Positions 34,763 to 45,565 are shown, numbered from the stretch's first letter. The stretch is 64,000 bases of DNA from Bacteroidota bacterium (GCA_014382445.1 JACNJS010000010.1:146198-210197); one strand, 5' to 3'. Notes: generated by a model from the sequence alone, not told the origin. Translations and numbers: made by a program.

Positions 34763-36328
34763 TTACCTGTAAGTAATTTTATTTGCATAAAAAACAACTC
34801 TGGTTGCATCATCTCCAAGAGTACGATTTTTAAGTTTCTGATAACCATAAATTAAAAAATAGTCGTCATACCAGCTAACAATATGGTTGTTTTCGTCCTG
34901 CGATACCCTGTCTTGCGGGAAATCTGTTCCTATTTTCATCCTCGATCTATCAATATCAACAGGACCAACAATAGTTTGCGAAACAACATAGCCATTATTT
35001 ACATAAGCCATAGTTATATAATTTGCATCCTCAAAAACTACTGAATTTCGACGAGTTGAATAAGTAAGTATATCTTCGATTAAAAAGTCATTATTCCAAA
35101 GCAAAGTACCATCATTGGAAATGCCGGCAATAATAACATCGTAAAATTCATATCCGCTAAAGATATTATATGTATAAGGATAAGGTCTGCCATAAAAATT
35201 GTAATCCATACGAGTTTCGGTTTTATAGTATGGCCGATAAGCTTCAGCCGAAAACACATAAACATTGTTTGCATCTTTAAATACTGATGGTTCGGATAAA
35301 TTAAATGAAGCAGTAATTAATTGGCTGACGCGACCCGATTGACTACTATCCTCAGATACTTTAATTCGTGTAATATCTCTAGGGCTAATTGCACCTGCAA
35401 TATTGTTAAATCCAATGAAATCATAATAATAAAGTGACAATTGTTTTTCATCTTTGATTTTTAGAAAAAACAAACCTGTACTCTTAGCATCTTTTTCCTC
35501 TTCAATATCTTTAAAAGATAATGTACGTCCAGCTACAATATCATATGTTCCAAATATAAGAAGTTCATTATTTTCTTGTGGCACAAAAAGATAGTCTCTA
35601 AAATATTTCAGGGCCTCAGTATTTTGTATATTAATTTCTGATTGCTTATTTCCATCGATAGAGTAACTAAGCACGTGATCTGTAATATATCGTCGATCTC
35701 TATTTTGCTTAATTGCCACGTAAAAAATACCACGATCCCTGTCGGCATACAAAGCTTCAATAAAACCTTGCACACCTTCATCTATATGTACAGGTTGCAC
35801 ATCCCCTGTACTCAGGTTTATAAAAACGAGGTCAGTTTCGAATTTTTTCTGATTTAAAGCCAAGCAGGCTGTATTACCAATAATATCAAACCCGGCTACT
35901 TCCGACTTTAATGGTATTGAGCCCGATATTCGCGCAAATGTTTGTTGATCAATATTGTAGGTTACTATTTCATAAAAACCGTATTCAAATCTTTCCCTGT
36001 TAATATTCCTAAATAGGAGGTAGATGTTTCCATTAATGCTTTGCGATGAAATAAATTCAATTTTATCAGAGAGTGGTACAAATTTCAACCAAAGTTGCTT
36101 AAGATCTGTATCAAATAATCCGAAGTACCATTTTCTCTTTTTTTCTTCGTTAACTTCTTTACTCTCGTAGAAAACTAACATGCCATTATCACCCAAAGTT
36201 TCTACATGGAATTGTTCAACATCTATATCTGAAGGAACCTCAAACCGAACAGCATCGAGTTTTTGAGCATAAGAATTATGCACATATATAATAAAGACAA
36301 ATATTAATATTTTGTTAAACATTTTCAA
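34763..36328 (-). CDS. Secreted protein of unknown function, beta-rich
   Basis: 521 residues with a signal peptide ending near NSYAQ. No known domain is recognised. The sequence is a series of short strands with repeating patterns such as GNIYLLFRN, NELLIFGTYD, NNVYVFSAEAY and DYFLIYGYQKL, which suggest a beta-propeller-like fold. There is no lipobox and no T9SS tail, so a periplasmic location is expected. It heads a minus-strand run (this gene, methyltransferase, ABC ATPase, PduO, DUF2795) with short gaps between members. Confidence 0.6.
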   Translation of the reverse strand: MKMFNKILIFVFIIYVHNSYAQKLDAVRFEVPSDIDVEQFHVETLGDNGMLVFYESKEVNEEKKRKWYFGLFDTDLKQLWLKFVPLSDKIEFISSQSINGNIYLLFRNINRERFEYGFYEIVTYNIDQQTFARISGSIPLKSEVAGFDIIGNTACLALNQKKFETDLVFINLSTGDVQPVHIDEGVQGFIEALYADRDRGIFYVAIKQNRDRRYITDHVLSYSIDGNKQSEINIQNTEALKYFRDYLFVPQENNELLIFGTYDIVAGRTLSFKDIEEEKDAKSTGLFFLKIKDEKQLSLYYYDFIGFNNIAGAISPRDITRIKVSEDSSQSGRVSQLITASFNLSEPSVFKDANNVYVFSAEAYRPYYKTETRMDYNFYGRPYPYTYNIFSGYEFYDVIIAGISNDGTLLWNNDFLIEDILTYSTRRNSVVFEDANYITMAYVNNGYVVSQTIVGPVDIDRSRMKIGTDFPQDRVSQDENNHIVSWYDDYFLIYGYQKLKNRTLGDDATRVVFYANKITYR

Positions 36329-36420
36329 GCTGTATATTTATTTTGCTAACGCATAATAACTGATAAAATTACAAAAAAGGAAATGATTTTAGTTTTTATG
36401 ACTTAAATTATACGGCAAAA

Positions 36421-36455
36421 AAAATCCTGCCTTCTCAATTTGCAGGCAGGATTTT
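36421..36455 (-). terminator. Terminator after the 570-residue T9SS gene
   Basis: AAAATCCTGCC (36421-36431) pairs perfectly with GGCAGGATTTT (36445-36455), an 11-bp stem with a 13-base loop. On the minus strand it follows the stop of the gene ending at 36474 and runs into T. On the plus strand it also ends in T. Confidence 0.9.
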
Positions 36456-36473
36456 TTATTACAGTTAATCTTA

Positions 36474-38156
36474 CTATCTAACAGATAGTTTCCCTGTTGA
36501 TTTGAGTCCGCTATTACTTATAGTTTCAACAATATAAAGTCCACTGCTAAGTGTTTCAATTTCAATTGAATTTGTTCCTTTAATTATATCCATCTCTAAG
36601 ATTAACTTACCCGTAATACTTATAATTCTTATTTCTCCAGGTTCTGTTGATTTAACATTTAGTTTATTTGAAGCCGGATTAGGGTATACATTTAGTTTTG
36701 AAATATTCTCATTTCCAATACCTGTGTTCAACATACCTAGCACTTCGGCATTATCAACTTCCCAGGTTGATGCATCGCTTGATGTGCTATTATACAGGAA
36801 AGCAATATATGTAGCATCGCTTGCAAAGGCTGTTATATCGAATGTTCCTGCATCATTAAACGACCAACTACCCGGGTCGGGAAAAGTATAATTACTAGTT
36901 ATATCATCCCATGTTGCTGTATTAGGATTACTAGATCCATCATAATCAGTTGATATTAGGATAAATAAACCATCGTTTGTAGCATAATTTCGTGCATGGT
37001 CAAAACCAAAAGTTATATCAGTATAGCCCATTAAATCAAGTTCTGGTGAAATTAACCAGTCTTCATTTGGAACAGGGCCACCGCTGTATCCATTTGCTTT
37101 TGCACATCCAGGGGGGTTACCATAATCGGCCCACTCCCAAATCTGATCTCCAGTAACACTATAGCCTGTCCAGTTTCCAAGTCCTGTGTTGAAGCCTTCA
37201 AAACTAATTATTGCAATATTTGCAGTAGTAGCATTTGCTGTAGGAGAAGTTCCATCAGTTTTATAATCGATATTGGAGCCGGCATTAGTAAAAGGATAAA
37301 TAGTAAATGAGTATGTTGAATTAGTTTCAAGTCCTTCAAATATATATTGACCAACGCCATAACCAACATTTACTGATACTTTGTTATCAGACCAATCCAA
37401 ATCATTAGCAACCGGAACACCATCAACAGGAACGTCAAAACTCGGACTTGATGTCTTGTCTCCCAAAATCAGATAACCTAATGGTAGCTGAGCTCCGATA
37501 GATTCTGTCCAGGAAACATTAATATTCAAACCAGAAGTTGTGGCAGCAAACATTGTTGGGTAGTTTGATGGTTCAGGATCGAGTGCGCCGCCCAGTGACT
37601 GACCGTTATTTTCCAATCCTGGTGTTTCAGAAGCAGGAGGTTGCCATGCGAAATCAGGATAAGAAGTACCTGATCCCGTTAATTGCAACGACTCACCGAT
37701 AGGCGTAGTACCTTCTTCCAATACTCCTATATCAGTAGAGATTACACCGATTGCAGGGCCATCTGTTGCTGCAAATACACCTTCATAGCTTAAAAACTGA
37801 CCTGTAATAAGTGTTCCCTGATATACAAGTGCAAGCCCATCAGGAGCTCCATTTTGAATAGAGGTTGGATACCAGTAGTAAATAGTGAAATTATCAACAG
37901 TGGCACCAACTGTAAAATTATCAACAGTTTGACTGTCATAAACGCCTCCGTTATTTCCATTGTATAAGTAAACTGCAAAATCAGATAATGCGTAGCTTCC
38001 GGGGTTCTCTATAACAATCTCAAGGAACTCGCCTACATCAGCACCGGCATTATCATAATGAAGTTCATTTATCCAGGTATTTTGTGCCTGAATGTTTATG
38101 TTTCCCAGAAACAAAACTACCAGAAACAGGAATAAAACTTTGTAAATCTTTTTCAT
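36474..38156 (-). CDS. T9SS-secreted protein with lamin-tail-like and choice-of-anchor domains
   Basis: About 560 residues from MKKIYKVLFLF (ten codons after the first ATG), with a signal peptide ending at NIQAQ. Domains in order: a lamin-tail (LTD)-like domain (WINELHYDNAGADVGEFLEI, about 25-185), a fibronectin III-like region (about 195-305), and a choice-of-anchor J or cleaved-adhesin domain (SFEGFNTGLGNWTGY, EDWLISPELDLMGYTDITF, about 320-485). It ends in a T9SS type A sorting domain (NVYPNPASNKLNV to SVR). No enzyme domain is seen. It is probably an extracellular adhesion or substrate-binding protein. It lies downstream of a second, much larger T9SS protein on the same strand. Confidence 0.82.
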   Translation of the reverse strand: MKKIYKVLFLFLVVLFLGNINIQAQNTWINELHYDNAGADVGEFLEIVIENPGSYALSDFAVYLYNGNNGGVYDSQTVDNFTVGATVDNFTIYYWYPTSIQNGAPDGLALVYQGTLITGQFLSYEGVFAATDGPAIGVISTDIGVLEEGTTPIGESLQLTGSGTSYPDFAWQPPASETPGLENNGQSLGGALDPEPSNYPTMFAATTSGLNINVSWTESIGAQLPLGYLILGDKTSSPSFDVPVDGVPVANDLDWSDNKVSVNVGYGVGQYIFEGLETNSTYSFTIYPFTNAGSNIDYKTDGTSPTANATTANIAIISFEGFNTGLGNWTGYSVTGDQIWEWADYGNPPGCAKANGYSGGPVPNEDWLISPELDLMGYTDITFGFDHARNYATNDGLFILISTDYDGSSNPNTATWDDITSNYTFPDPGSWSFNDAGTFDITAFASDATYIAFLYNSTSSDASTWEVDNAEVLGMLNTGIGNENISKLNVYPNPASNKLNVKSTEPGEIRIISITGKLILEMDIIKGTNSIEIETLSSGLYIVETISNSGLKSTGKLSVR

Positions 38157-38282
38157 CTTTATAAATTTTAATTTAATATTTTTCAATTGAGTTATTATTT
38201 AGCCAAGTTTAACAAACCAGATGTTAGCTGTTATAACTGCACACCTGGTTCGTTAAATTAATATTTGGCAACAACTTACAAA

Positions 38283-41200
38283 CTATCTAATAATAAGTTT
38301 TTTGACAAGAATATTATTTGATGAGTTATCAAGTAAGCGTACAAAATACAAGCCACTGTGGAGACTGGAAATATTAACCTGCGAAGTTTTATTTATTGTA
38401 TTTTTATAAACTTCCTTGCCAGTTATATCCATTATTACAACATCTACAATAACGTTTTCAGCAAATTGAATCGTAAATATGCCATCGGTTGGGTTAGGAT
38501 AAATCATAACTGAATTTGAACTAACTTCACTTATATCAGTTACTATTATTGAAACAACGTTCGAAGGATCAGATTCACCTCCATCATAAACAGCAGCTAC
38601 ATAATAATCGTGAGAGCCGATTGTAGGTTCAGGATCGTTATATTCAGTTACTTCAACTATTGTTGCGTTTATCTGAATATCATCGCGATATACATTATAA
38701 CCTAAGAGATCTCTAAAATTATTATATTGGTTGGTAATTGGTTCTACAATCTCAACATTGCCATAATCTTTTGGATGAGCAATATTTTCAATTACAGATC
38801 TGCCATTGTTAATTTGTGATGAGGTCATGCCTATTTCAGCAATTTTACCATTTGAATACTCAACAATAGCGCGGATCAGGTAGGCTTCTGCCCATTGATC
38901 CCATGACGACACATTGTCGAAATCCCAACTTCTGCCATTATTTAAATTAGCATCATAACCAAGGAAAGTAGTAGCATTTATCGATCCAAAACCAACAACA
39001 AAATCATCTGTAAAGTTGATATTTTGTGATGATACATCAATTTCCACCCAATCCATATCAACAGCTGTTGCAGTTTCCATGTATATAACTTCTGTACCAG
39101 GCTGAGTGCCATCCCATCCATAGATGGTAACGTTAAACGTATTATCACCGGGATCAACTTGTGTGTAAAATTTTAGTGCTAAAACTTTACAATCACTAAC
39201 AGGCGACATATGAGTTGCCATTGTATAGCCTTCGTAGCTATACGCTCCGGTTGCTATATCATTATCATAAATTAATTCTACAGGACCAGGTGCATTCCAT
39301 GTAAGTTGCACATCATCATATGGGCCTACAACAGCTTCCAGGTTTGTTGGGGCAGGGAAATCAACAACCTCAATATAATTTTGATATGTTATTTCTGCAG
39401 TATTAACTCCATCAGAAACTAGCAATGTTACATCCCATGTACCTACTTCGTTGTAGATTATATATGGTGGAGTTTGCCCAAACCATGATTCAGGAGTACC
39501 TCCTTCAAAGGTCCATGTCCATTCTATGGGATTACCTACTGTTAAATCAGTAAATAATACGCTATCTCCAACGGAGACAAATGTTACATCAGCATCGAAC
39601 CCAGGTAATAGGACAACCTGACAACCAAAACCCGGTGTAGCCCATATTGAATCACCTGCACTATTTACAGCAGCAAAATTAATTGAATGCGTCCAGTTTT
39701 CTGGAACTGAATTATCAACATTGGGGTTACATAAGGTAAGCGAGGGTCCATATCCATCCGCCAATGTGTCCCATGGTAAGTAGTCATCGTAAGTTAATGA
39801 ATCGATTACATTGTCAAAGCTGTCGCGTAGTTCAAGTTTCTCACCGCTATTACTTAAAGCACCTCCTGTCCATTGCCTTGCTTCAACACCAAAAGTGGCA
39901 AACATAACTGCAGAATCAACTGACACAAGTAAGTAATTATCAGGTAATAAATCGATACTTGGAAAAATATACTCAATACCTGCCGTAAAGTGAAAACCTG
40001 CAAGGTTTACATTTTCAGTTCCATTATTATATAATTCAAGGAATTCCAGCGAATCGGTACCTGACTCGGGAGGATTATACATAATTTCAGTAATTACAAT
40101 TTCAGGCATAACGTAAGCCTCAATTAGTGAGAAGTAATCATCACTTTCATCATAAGGATTGCCATCTATCATGTTGGTGATTAATATCTTATAATCATTA
40201 GCAACATCAAAACTTTCAAATACATACCATGAAAAAGATAGATCAGAAACAGGCATGTTCGACACTAAAAGTACAGGATCTTGTCCATCCCTGATAAGTT
40301 CAATCATAATATTACCATCCCAGTCCTCTACTGTCCAGGTAATATCATACGTAGTACCAAGTTCAATGATTTCTCCTCCATTTGGGGTAATTATATTAAT
40401 AGGAAAGTTAATCGCCCCTGGAGTACCATTATCTTCATGACTGGCTTTCCAGCTTGCAGCTAATGAGTTATCCAGATTAGGGTTAATTAACGAAAGAGAA
40501 GGTCCGTTACCATCGGGTTCGGTAGGCCACGGAGCAGTATCATCGAAATTAACAATATCTACAAGCAAATAATTGGCATTCCAAACTCTTACGGCATCAC
40601 CTGTATTGTTAAGTCCAAAATATCCTGTTCCATCGTAATCAGGTGTAAATGGGAAAGCACCTCCGGTTGAAACGGAAATGGTAAAATAGCTACCAGGCGC
40701 AACACTATACCCTGCCGGAATAACAATGTGCGGATTCGTTGCACTATTATCACATACCTGCCAATTTTCCAGATCAATTGTTTGGTCTGTATTATTGTAT
40801 AGTTCAATCCACTCTTCATCAGTACCTATCGAGTTATACATAATTTCGTTGATCACAAGATCAACCAAATCAGGTATTAACCATGTTAATGTTTGTGGTG
40901 TTTGATCAGGTACGGTAAATTGCCAATTACCGGCAATCCAGTTATGCTCGGTGTCGTTAACACCCCACTCCCAGGTATTGGAACCTCCATCAACAACAAG
41001 ATCAAGTTGACATGTCCATATATGGTCACCAGCAACAACATCACCATGTGTTCCATCATCATAAAACGCTGAATGTTCGTCACCTCCACCCCATGATGGA
41101 TCGTACTGTCCGCTAGCATCCCAGCTTCCTTTTAGAAAGAAGCCGTCATAATTCATGCTGGCAATATCTTCAACAATAAAAGTAATTAAAGCAGTATCTG

Positions 41201-43151
41201 GTGGTGGGCCGGATATTAAAGTAATATTATTTGGGAAATCATAAGTGAAGGTTGTTGGATTAACTCCATCGGTTAAGAAAGCTACATTACCCCCCGTGCT
41301 TTGATCCCAATTATGATTTAAAGTAACTTTTCCTTCATAATTACCTGCAGGAATTGTTAAATCAACAGTAAAAATATCATCTCCATCAGGATCAGTCATT
41401 TCACCCATCAATTCACCCGGATCCCAGTCGTTACCTCCAATTGCCGACATAAAGTTACCGGCTATAACAGGATTCATGTGTGTTACAAGTTCGGCAGTTA
41501 TATTTGCTTTCCAGGTAACATCTTCGGTTCCGGTTAAAATAACATGCTGATTGTTACCGGGATAATTTGGAGCAGACCAGTCATTGCCCTCAAGCACCTT
41601 GTATTCATGATCACCAGCATCAAGAGATTTTATTAACTCATATAAACCATTTGCATTTAAGGCCATAACATAGTCAGGATTGGTAGTGTTCCATCCATTC
41701 ATTGATCCAACAATACGTGCTGCGGCTGCAACGGGAACAATATCTGCCTGCTCACGTGGATTAATACGATAATATGGACCTACACTGTGCCAATCAACAA
41801 CACCGCTAATACTACCGTATGTTTCTCCAATATTAAGAGTTATACCGCCAAACTGATATGCAACATTATCACCAACATGAAATATATAAGTTGTTGAACC
41901 ATCCGACCAACTACATGTATAATCATAATCAACATATGAATCAACCGTAAAGTTTTCGATAGTTACGAGTTGACCTTCCCATTTTTCACCAGGTTCAGTA
42001 TCAACAGGAATTGTTTCATTAATATCAGAGCCAGATATTATGTCGGGGCCATATGGTGAATTTCCACTTGATAAGATTGAAATCAACTCAGGGTATTCTA
42101 ACTCCGACAAGCCATTATAGGTAGTTCTGTTCGCGCAAAGTATTATTTCATCACCCACATCTACCAAGCCATCGAAACTACTGCTATAAATTAAAACACC
42201 ATTATATGCACCGGCAGCATCACTAAACCACACGTTATTGTAGTCATCATCAGCACTCACAATACCCTGGAAAGTAGCTATTTCAGTATTATTCATTGTG
42301 CCTCCCGGATTTGTAGTATTTACGAAAGCAACTGGCATTATGCCTGCATAAAAGTCGTAATTATCTGCATTAGCAGCATCAGCAATATTATCAACAGTAA
42401 TATCACCAGCCATATTTACTGAAGCCCCTGTTAAGTGAACCAAGCTAGAGTTTGATCCATCTATAGTTGCTCCGGAAAAAGTAATTGCCGTGGTTCCCGT
42501 TAATGAATAATCTGCTGGATTTACTGTTGATACACTTGCTGAATAAAGAATATCCATTGCTGTTTCGCTAATGGCATATGCCTTATTTATCTCAAGAGAA
42601 GTAATCTCAACAAAATCTGCATCGTCAACATAAACAGTAGCTGTACCAGGCCAACCTGAAACATCATAAACTCTAATTTCAATATGAGCTTCAACTGCTC
42701 CAACCGCTGCCGTTTGTGAACCACTGGATAATTCTTGCCAGTTAGGTGAGTCAACTGTGTAATCCCCATAAAATCCGGAAATAAAACTCCCGGAAACATC
42801 AAACCACCTAACGGCTACTCTTGCTCTACCACCAGGATCATTATCTAATGCCCAGAACGAGAAATTATAATTATTTCCAGCTGTAACAGCAATATATTGT
42901 TCCAAATAAACAGTTGATGTTGTTGTCCAGGTTAGGTTAGTGCTATAAGTACCTGTGCGTACAATTGTTGTTTCCTGTGCGCCTGTAAGGCTCGTACTAG
43001 TAACATCCCAGTTATCAGCTGGGCCGGGTGCACCGTTAATGGTCCAACTTTCGAACCCTCCATTTAAAGCTAAATTTTGTGCAGTTCCAATCATTGCAAA
43101 ACCAAAAATTAAGAACATCAAAAAGGTTGTTAAAATTGTAAATTTCTTCAT
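38283..43151 (-). CDS. Giant T9SS-secreted multidomain protein (LTD, CBM-like, PKD)
   Basis: 1622 residues. In order: signal peptide (1-25), a carbohydrate-binding jelly roll (NLALNGGFESW, about 26-185), and Ig-like and OB-like regions with metal-type loops (about 190-475). Next come immunoglobulin or X25-like starch-binding modules (VGSMNGWNTTNPDY, about 480-755), LTD domain 1 (LVINEIMYNSIGTDEEWIEL, about 763) and an Ig-like Ser/Thr-rich domain (ITPNGGEIIELGTTYDITW). Then LTD domain 2 (IVITEIMYNPPESG, about 1014), a PKD domain (about 1184-1265), a fibronectin-like region, and a T9SS type A domain (IYPNPTDGIFTIQF to the end). No catalytic domain is visible. Probably a surface glycan-binding or adhesion protein. 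Domain limits are estimates. Confidence 0.8.
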   Translation of the reverse strand: MKKFTILTTFLMFLIFGFAMIGTAQNLALNGGFESWTINGAPGPADNWDVTSTSLTGAQETTIVRTGTYSTNLTWTTTSTVYLEQYIAVTAGNNYNFSFWALDNDPGGRARVAVRWFDVSGSFISGFYGDYTVDSPNWQELSSGSQTAAVGAVEAHIEIRVYDVSGWPGTATVYVDDADFVEITSLEINKAYAISETAMDILYSASVSTVNPADYSLTGTTAITFSGATIDGSNSSLVHLTGASVNMAGDITVDNIADAANADNYDFYAGIMPVAFVNTTNPGGTMNNTEIATFQGIVSADDDYNNVWFSDAAGAYNGVLIYSSSFDGLVDVGDEIILCANRTTYNGLSELEYPELISILSSGNSPYGPDIISGSDINETIPVDTEPGEKWEGQLVTIENFTVDSYVDYDYTCSWSDGSTTYIFHVGDNVAYQFGGITLNIGETYGSISGVVDWHSVGPYYRINPREQADIVPVAAAARIVGSMNGWNTTNPDYVMALNANGLYELIKSLDAGDHEYKVLEGNDWSAPNYPGNNQHVILTGTEDVTWKANITAELVTHMNPVIAGNFMSAIGGNDWDPGELMGEMTDPDGDDIFTVDLTIPAGNYEGKVTLNHNWDQSTGGNVAFLTDGVNPTTFTYDFPNNITLISGPPPDTALITFIVEDIASMNYDGFFLKGSWDASGQYDPSWGGGDEHSAFYDDGTHGDVVAGDHIWTCQLDLVVDGGSNTWEWGVNDTEHNWIAGNWQFTVPDQTPQTLTWLIPDLVDLVINEIMYNSIGTDEEWIELYNNTDQTIDLENWQVCDNSATNPHIVIPAGYSVAPGSYFTISVSTGGAFPFTPDYDGTGYFGLNNTGDAVRVWNANYLLVDIVNFDDTAPWPTEPDGNGPSLSLINPNLDNSLAASWKASHEDNGTPGAINFPINIITPNGGEIIELGTTYDITWTVEDWDGNIMIELIRDGQDPVLLVSNMPVSDLSFSWYVFESFDVANDYKILITNMIDGNPYDESDDYFSLIEAYVMPEIVITEIMYNPPESGTDSLEFLELYNNGTENVNLAGFHFTAGIEYIFPSIDLLPDNYLLVSVDSAVMFATFGVEARQWTGGALSNSGEKLELRDSFDNVIDSLTYDDYLPWDTLADGYGPSLTLCNPNVDNSVPENWTHSINFAAVNSAGDSIWATPGFGCQVVLLPGFDADVTFVSVGDSVLFTDLTVGNPIEWTWTFEGGTPESWFGQTPPYIIYNEVGTWDVTLLVSDGVNTAEITYQNYIEVVDFPAPTNLEAVVGPYDDVQLTWNAPGPVELIYDNDIATGAYSYEGYTMATHMSPVSDCKVLALKFYTQVDPGDNTFNVTIYGWDGTQPGTEVIYMETATAVDMDWVEIDVSSQNINFTDDFVVGFGSINATTFLGYDANLNNGRSWDFDNVSSWDQWAEAYLIRAIVEYSNGKIAEIGMTSSQINNGRSVIENIAHPKDYGNVEIVEPITNQYNNFRDLLGYNVYRDDIQINATIVEVTEYNDPEPTIGSHDYYVAAVYDGGESDPSNVVSIIVTDISEVSSNSVMIYPNPTDGIFTIQFAENVIVDVVIMDITGKEVYKNTINKTSQVNISSLHSGLYFVRLLDNSSNNILVKKLIIR

Positions 43152-43518
43152 AAGTATTATATTTAAATTAAATTATTAGTAATTTCCGAAAAGGACAACT
43201 AAATTATAATTATACGGTATATAATCAATAAGAATTACGATATTAGTTATTAACATCACGCTGAAGGAACTTAATGTAGTCTTGATAGTAAACAAATATC
43301 TAATATCCAACGATTGAGAAGACAATTAAGTTGACTTTTTTATATTCGATAGTTAGTTCATGTCGATAACCTACCAATCGCTCAAAACTACTTTTTCCAC
43401 CTTTTTGCAAAATAATACTCCAACTTATGAAATTTAAAATTTAAATGCGTTTCAATTAATAAAAAAAGGGCCCTGCAAATTAACACAGTAGCCCTTCTTA
43501 TTGAAAAATAGTTTAATC
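43152..43518. other. 367-base AT-rich intergenic region
   Basis: Lies between dnaK and the giant T9SS gene, both on the minus strand. It holds the dnaK terminator at its left end. The rest is AT-rich with no reading frame of note and no clear TAnnTTTG box for the T9SS gene. A promoter for that gene must be here but cannot be placed. Confidence 0.5.
43464..43496 (-). terminator. Terminator after dnaK
   Basis: On the minus strand AAGGGC (43496-43491) pairs with GCCCTT (43472-43467), with an inner CTG/CAG pair, and is followed by a run of T. It lies 23 bases after the dnaK stop. Confidence 0.7.
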
Positions 43519-45432
43519 TTATTTATCGTCAACTTCTTCAAAGTCGACATCGGTAACTTCATCATCCCCTGAATTAGCGTTTGGGTCGCCAGATCCAGTA
43601 CCACCTTCAGGTGCAGCACCTGGCTGACCCTGAGTATTCTTATACATCGCCTCACTAGCCGACTGCCAAATGGTATTCAGCTTATTCATAGCATTATCTA
43701 TAGCGGTTACATCCTGGCTTTTATGTGCATTTCTAAGCTCCTCAAGTGCTCCCTCAATTTCTGATTTTTTATCAGCAGGGACTTTATCGCCATATTCTTT
43801 CAACTGTTTTTCAGTCTGGAAGATTAACGCATCGGCAGCATTCAGTTTATCAACTCTTTCACGTTCAGCTTTATCCGAATCAGCATTTGCTTCAGCTTCG
43901 GACTTCATTCTTTTGATTTCTTCGTCAGATAATCCTGAAGACGCTTCTATCCTAATGCTTTGTGATTTGCCAGTTGCTTTATCCTTTGCTGAAACATTCA
44001 GAATACCATTCGAATCGATATCAAAAGTAACTTCAATTTGCGGAACACCACGTGGTGCAGGTGGAATACCATCTAGATGGAATTTACCTATACTTTTGTT
44101 TTGATTTGCCATTGGGCGTTCACCCTGAAGAATGTGTATTTCAACAGATGGTTGATTATCAGCAGCGGTTGAGAATGTTTCTGTTTTCTTTGTAGGTATA
44201 GTAGTGTTTGCCTCGATTAATTTAGTCATTACACTTCCCATTGTTTCGATACCCAGAGTAAGAGGAGTAACATCAAGTAAAAGTACGTCTTTCACCTCAC
44301 CTGTTAATACGCCTCCCTGAATAGCAGCACCAAGGGCAACTACTTCATCAGGGTTTACACCCTTCGAAGGTTCTCTTCCAAAAATCTTTTTAACAATTTC
44401 TTGAATGGCAGGTATTCTGGTTGAGCCACCTACAAGAATTACTTCATCGATATCCGCAACATTTAAGCCGGCATCTTTAAGTGCATCTTTACAGGGTTTA
44501 ATAGTTTCCTGAAATAATTTATCAGCAAGCATTTCGAATTTAGCTCGTGTAAGCTTTTTAACAAGATGCTTTGGAACACCGTCAACTGGCATTATATATG
44601 GCAGATTTATTTCAGTTTCAGTACTGCTTGATAACTCAATCTTAGCTTTTTCGGCTGCCTCTTTTAAACGCTGAAGTGCCATAGGATCTTTTTTAAGATC
44701 CAGACCTTCGTCTTTTTGAAACTCATCAGTTAACCAGTCGATTATAACATGATCAATATCATCACCACCAAGGTGGGTATTACCATTAGTAGATTTTACT
44801 TCAAAAACTCCATCACCTAATTCAAGTATAGAGATATCGAAAGTACCGCCACCAAGATCAAATACAGCGATCTTAGCATCGTCTTTTTTCTTGTCGAGAC
44901 CATAAGCCAAAGCGGCGGCAGTTGGCTCGTTTATGATCCTTTTTACGACTAATCCGGCAATCTCACCGGCTTCTTTTGTGGCCTGACGTTCAGAGTCGTT
45001 AAAATATGCCGGAACAGTAATAACTGCCTCACTAACCGAATGGCCTAGATAATCTTCGGCGGTTTTCTTCATTTTCTGAAGGACCATTGCCGATATTTCT
45101 TGTGGAGAATATAAACGATCTTCAATTTTAACTCTTGGAGTATCATTGTCACCTTTTACTACTTTATATGGTACGCGTCCAATTTCTTTGGTCATTTCGC
45201 TGAACTTGTTACCCATGAAACGCTTAATGGAGGATACAGTTTTTGCTGGGTTAGTGATAGCCTGTCGTTTGGCAGGGTCACCAACTTTACGCTCACCATT
45301 TTCAGTAAATGCAACAATCGAAGGAGTTGTACGACGCCCTTCGCTGTTAGGGATTACAACAGGCTCGTTACCCTCCATTACAGCAACGCATGAGTTTGTT
45401 GTTCCTAAGTCAATTCCAATTATTTTTCCCAT
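43519..45432 (-). CDS. dnaK: Molecular chaperone DnaK (Hsp70)
   Basis: 637 residues from [14 protein letters not shown]; an ATG 17 codons upstream gives a polar non-homologous extension and is rejected. The ATPase domain has [48 protein letters not shown] and [13 protein letters not shown]. The substrate domain follows from about 385, with [20 protein letters not shown]. The C-terminal lid ends in a Gly/Asn-rich linker and the conserved acidic [13 protein letters not shown] tail. Cytoplasmic folding chaperone. No dnaJ or grpE is adjacent. A candidate inverted-repeat control site lies about 100 bases upstream. Confidence 0.97.
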   Translation of the reverse strand: MGKIIGIDLGTTNSCVAVMEGNEPVVIPNSEGRRTTPSIVAFTENGERKVGDPAKRQAITNPAKTVSSIKRFMGNKFSEMTKEIGRVPYKVVKGDNDTPRVKIEDRLYSPQEISAMVLQKMKKTAEDYLGHSVSEAVITVPAYFNDSERQATKEAGEIAGLVVKRIINEPTAAALAYGLDKKKDDAKIAVFDLGGGTFDISILELGDGVFEVKSTNGNTHLGGDDIDHVIIDWLTDEFQKDEGLDLKKDPMALQRLKEAAEKAKIELSSSTETEINLPYIMPVDGVPKHLVKKLTRAKFEMLADKLFQETIKPCKDALKDAGLNVADIDEVILVGGSTRIPAIQEIVKKIFGREPSKGVNPDEVVALGAAIQGGVLTGEVKDVLLLDVTPLTLGIETMGSVMTKLIEANTTIPTKKTETFSTAADNQPSVEIHILQGERPMANQNKSIGKFHLDGIPPAPRGVPQIEVTFDIDSNGILNVSAKDKATGKSQSIRIEASSGLSDEEIKRMKSEAEANADSDKAERERVDKLNAADALIFQTEKQLKEYGDKVPADKKSEIEGALEELRNAHKSQDVTAIDNAMNKLNTIWQSASEAMYKNTQGQPGAAPEGGTGSGDPNANSGDDEVTDVDFEEVDDK

Positions 45433-45510
45433 AATATTATTATTTTTTATTTTCAACTTTTGATTCTGTGGTTTATTTGTCAATGATTATGCCAAAAAAG
45501 AAAGTAATAA

Positions 45511-45565
45511 CAAATATGACAACTCCATACTGTGCCATTCCAATATTTATAGGAATTGGACGGCA
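45511..45565 (-). promoter_or_regulatory. Candidate dnaK promoter with overlapping inverted repeat
   Basis: On the minus strand CATATTTG (45518-45511) is one base from TAnnTTTG, and TTG (45543-45541) lies 22 bases upstream of it. The TTG is part of an inverted repeat: TGCC-N3-CCAAT-N10-ATTGG-N2-GGCA at 45533-45565. A repeat overlapping the -33 box could be an operator for a heat-shock regulator. It does not match CIRCE. Confidence 0.35.

Noticed and set aside
36474-38156. Endonuclease I-type enzyme because LTD domains often accompany it
   Set aside because: No nuclease motif is visible in the sequence.
43670-44104. 144-codon plus-strand frame inside dnaK
   Set aside because: Fully antisense to a conserved dnaK coding sequence, without a recognisable motif.
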